A stretch of DNA of 64,000 nt from Leptolyngbya sp. Cla-17. Lineage in GTDB: Bacteria; Cyanobacteriota; Cyanobacteriia; Leptolyngbyales; Leptolyngbyaceae. A program made the translations under genes and the position numbers. The notes under the pieces are model-generated. The model did no database searches. It saw only the letters and a list, made by a program, of their open reading frames with translations, and had not been told where the DNA came from. Location: the NCBI RefSeq assembly GCF_016807185.1, contig NZ_JAEVYN010000002.1:1172528-1236527 (forward strand), read 5' to 3'. Below, piece by piece: positions 63,790 to 64,000 of this stretch. How positions within the stretch are numbered: the first letter of the stretch is position 1; each line of letters opens with the position of its first letter.

Positions 63790-64000
63790 GTGTCGTCCTC
63801 TCTCTTTTCCTCTCGGCAATGGGTGAAATTCTCACTTGTGCTTCTAATGGGTGGATTGCCTTTCGTTGCGATCGCCTGTGGTGGACAAAGCCAAACTGAA
63901 AAACAGCTTGCTAAGGAAGCCAAAAGCTTTGAGAAAGAAAGTTTTGACACTGATTTGACATTTGCGTTTGTCACATTGGAAGAATTTGACCAGAAAGGGC
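63790..64000 (+). CDS. LptC-like lipoprotein, N-terminal part
   Basis: GTG 63790 is preceded by AGGAG at 8 nt. The first 33 residues are a signal ending in AIAC. The following DTDLTFAFVTLEEFDQKG matches the repeating strand pattern of LptC/LptA, components of the lipopolysaccharide export bridge in the periplasm. The gene continues beyond the right edge. Only 70 codons are visible, so the family call is tentative. Confidence 0.65.
   Translation, partial: MSSSLFSSRQWVKFSLVLLMGGLPFVAIACGGQSQTEKQLAKEAKSFEKESFDTDLTFAFVTLEEFDQKG

Noticed and set aside
1..64000. Frequent GCGATCGC octamers considered as a repeat array or CRISPR
   Set aside because: They are single scattered HIP1 sites typical of cyanobacteria, both in and between genes, with no fixed spacing.

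Overview
The window is chromosomal DNA of a cyanobacterium, probably filamentous or Leptolyngbya-like (the genus is a guess). Directly visible support: a complete psbA (D1) gene, psbX, two Ycf66-family genes, thf1/psb29, a CpcT/CpeT-type bilin lyase, NblB/CpcE-like HEAT proteins, a cyAbrB regulator, a LabA-like protein, aerobic hemF, and very frequent copies of the HIP1 octamer GCGATCGC. Gene density is high, both strands are used, and most genes stand alone or in pairs. I see no tRNA, rRNA or CRISPR array.

Layout. 1-5.6 kb: end of cinA, a 42-codon small gene, aroQ, a three-gene amidase cluster (AtzF C-terminal-like, AtzG-like, AtzE-like), cofG for the deazaflavin F0, and a LuxR-type regulator. 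6-9.4 kb: a conserved unknown gene, a complete IS1-family element with 8-bp target duplication and a classical A6C frameshift site, then psbA in its Glu130 (high-light) form with promoter and terminator. 9.4-21.3 kb: a putative lipoprotein, GH1 beta-glucosidase, M61 peptidase, Crp-type regulator, CysQ-like phosphatase, a receptor-like Ser/Thr kinase with an extracytoplasmic ligand-binding domain, several secreted small proteins, an FtsH-related HEAGH protein and a VanY-type carboxypeptidase. 21.3-31.9 kb: AEC permease, MshEN-domain protein, phosphoribosyltransferase, GPH symporter, HEAT protein, a lipoxygenase co-oriented 3 nt behind thf1, divergent CpcT-like lyase, STAS protein, hemF and an SRPBCC protein. 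31.9-32.9 kb is a gene-poor stretch with decayed sequence. 32.9-49.8 kb: SH3b/SPOR-like secreted protein, pheS, gnd, a glycosyltransferase-methyltransferase fusion, a Ycf66-type membrane protein, ileS carrying two in-frame repeat insertions, a hicBA toxin-antitoxin pair, a class II glutamine amidotransferase, a HEAT protein, a coiled-coil membrane protein, a DUF2459 protein and accC. 49.8-64 kb: YggT, psbX, ycf66, two tandem TolB-like lipoproteins, sdhB, cyAbrB, a CPBP protease, a 2H phosphoesterase, an IS1 relic, a PfpI-GNAT-ureB-(broken)Nudix cluster, an acyltransferase/hydrolase pair resembling a split plant phytyl ester synthase, metG, a LabA-like NYN protein and the start of an LptC-like lipoprotein.

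Themes. Photosystem II is represented by structure (psbA, psbX), maintenance (thf1), pigment handling (CpcT-like lyase, HEAT proteins, hemF) and possibly lipid and chlorophyll-breakdown chemistry (lipoxygenase beside thf1; PES-like pair). The points most worth a second look are the thf1-lipoxygenase pair, the PES-like split pair, the receptor kinase, the AtzF(C)-AtzG-AtzE trio, and repeat-derived insertions inside the essential ileS gene. I found no large defence island and no clearly new multi-gene system; the candidates named here are inferences from domain content and gene order.
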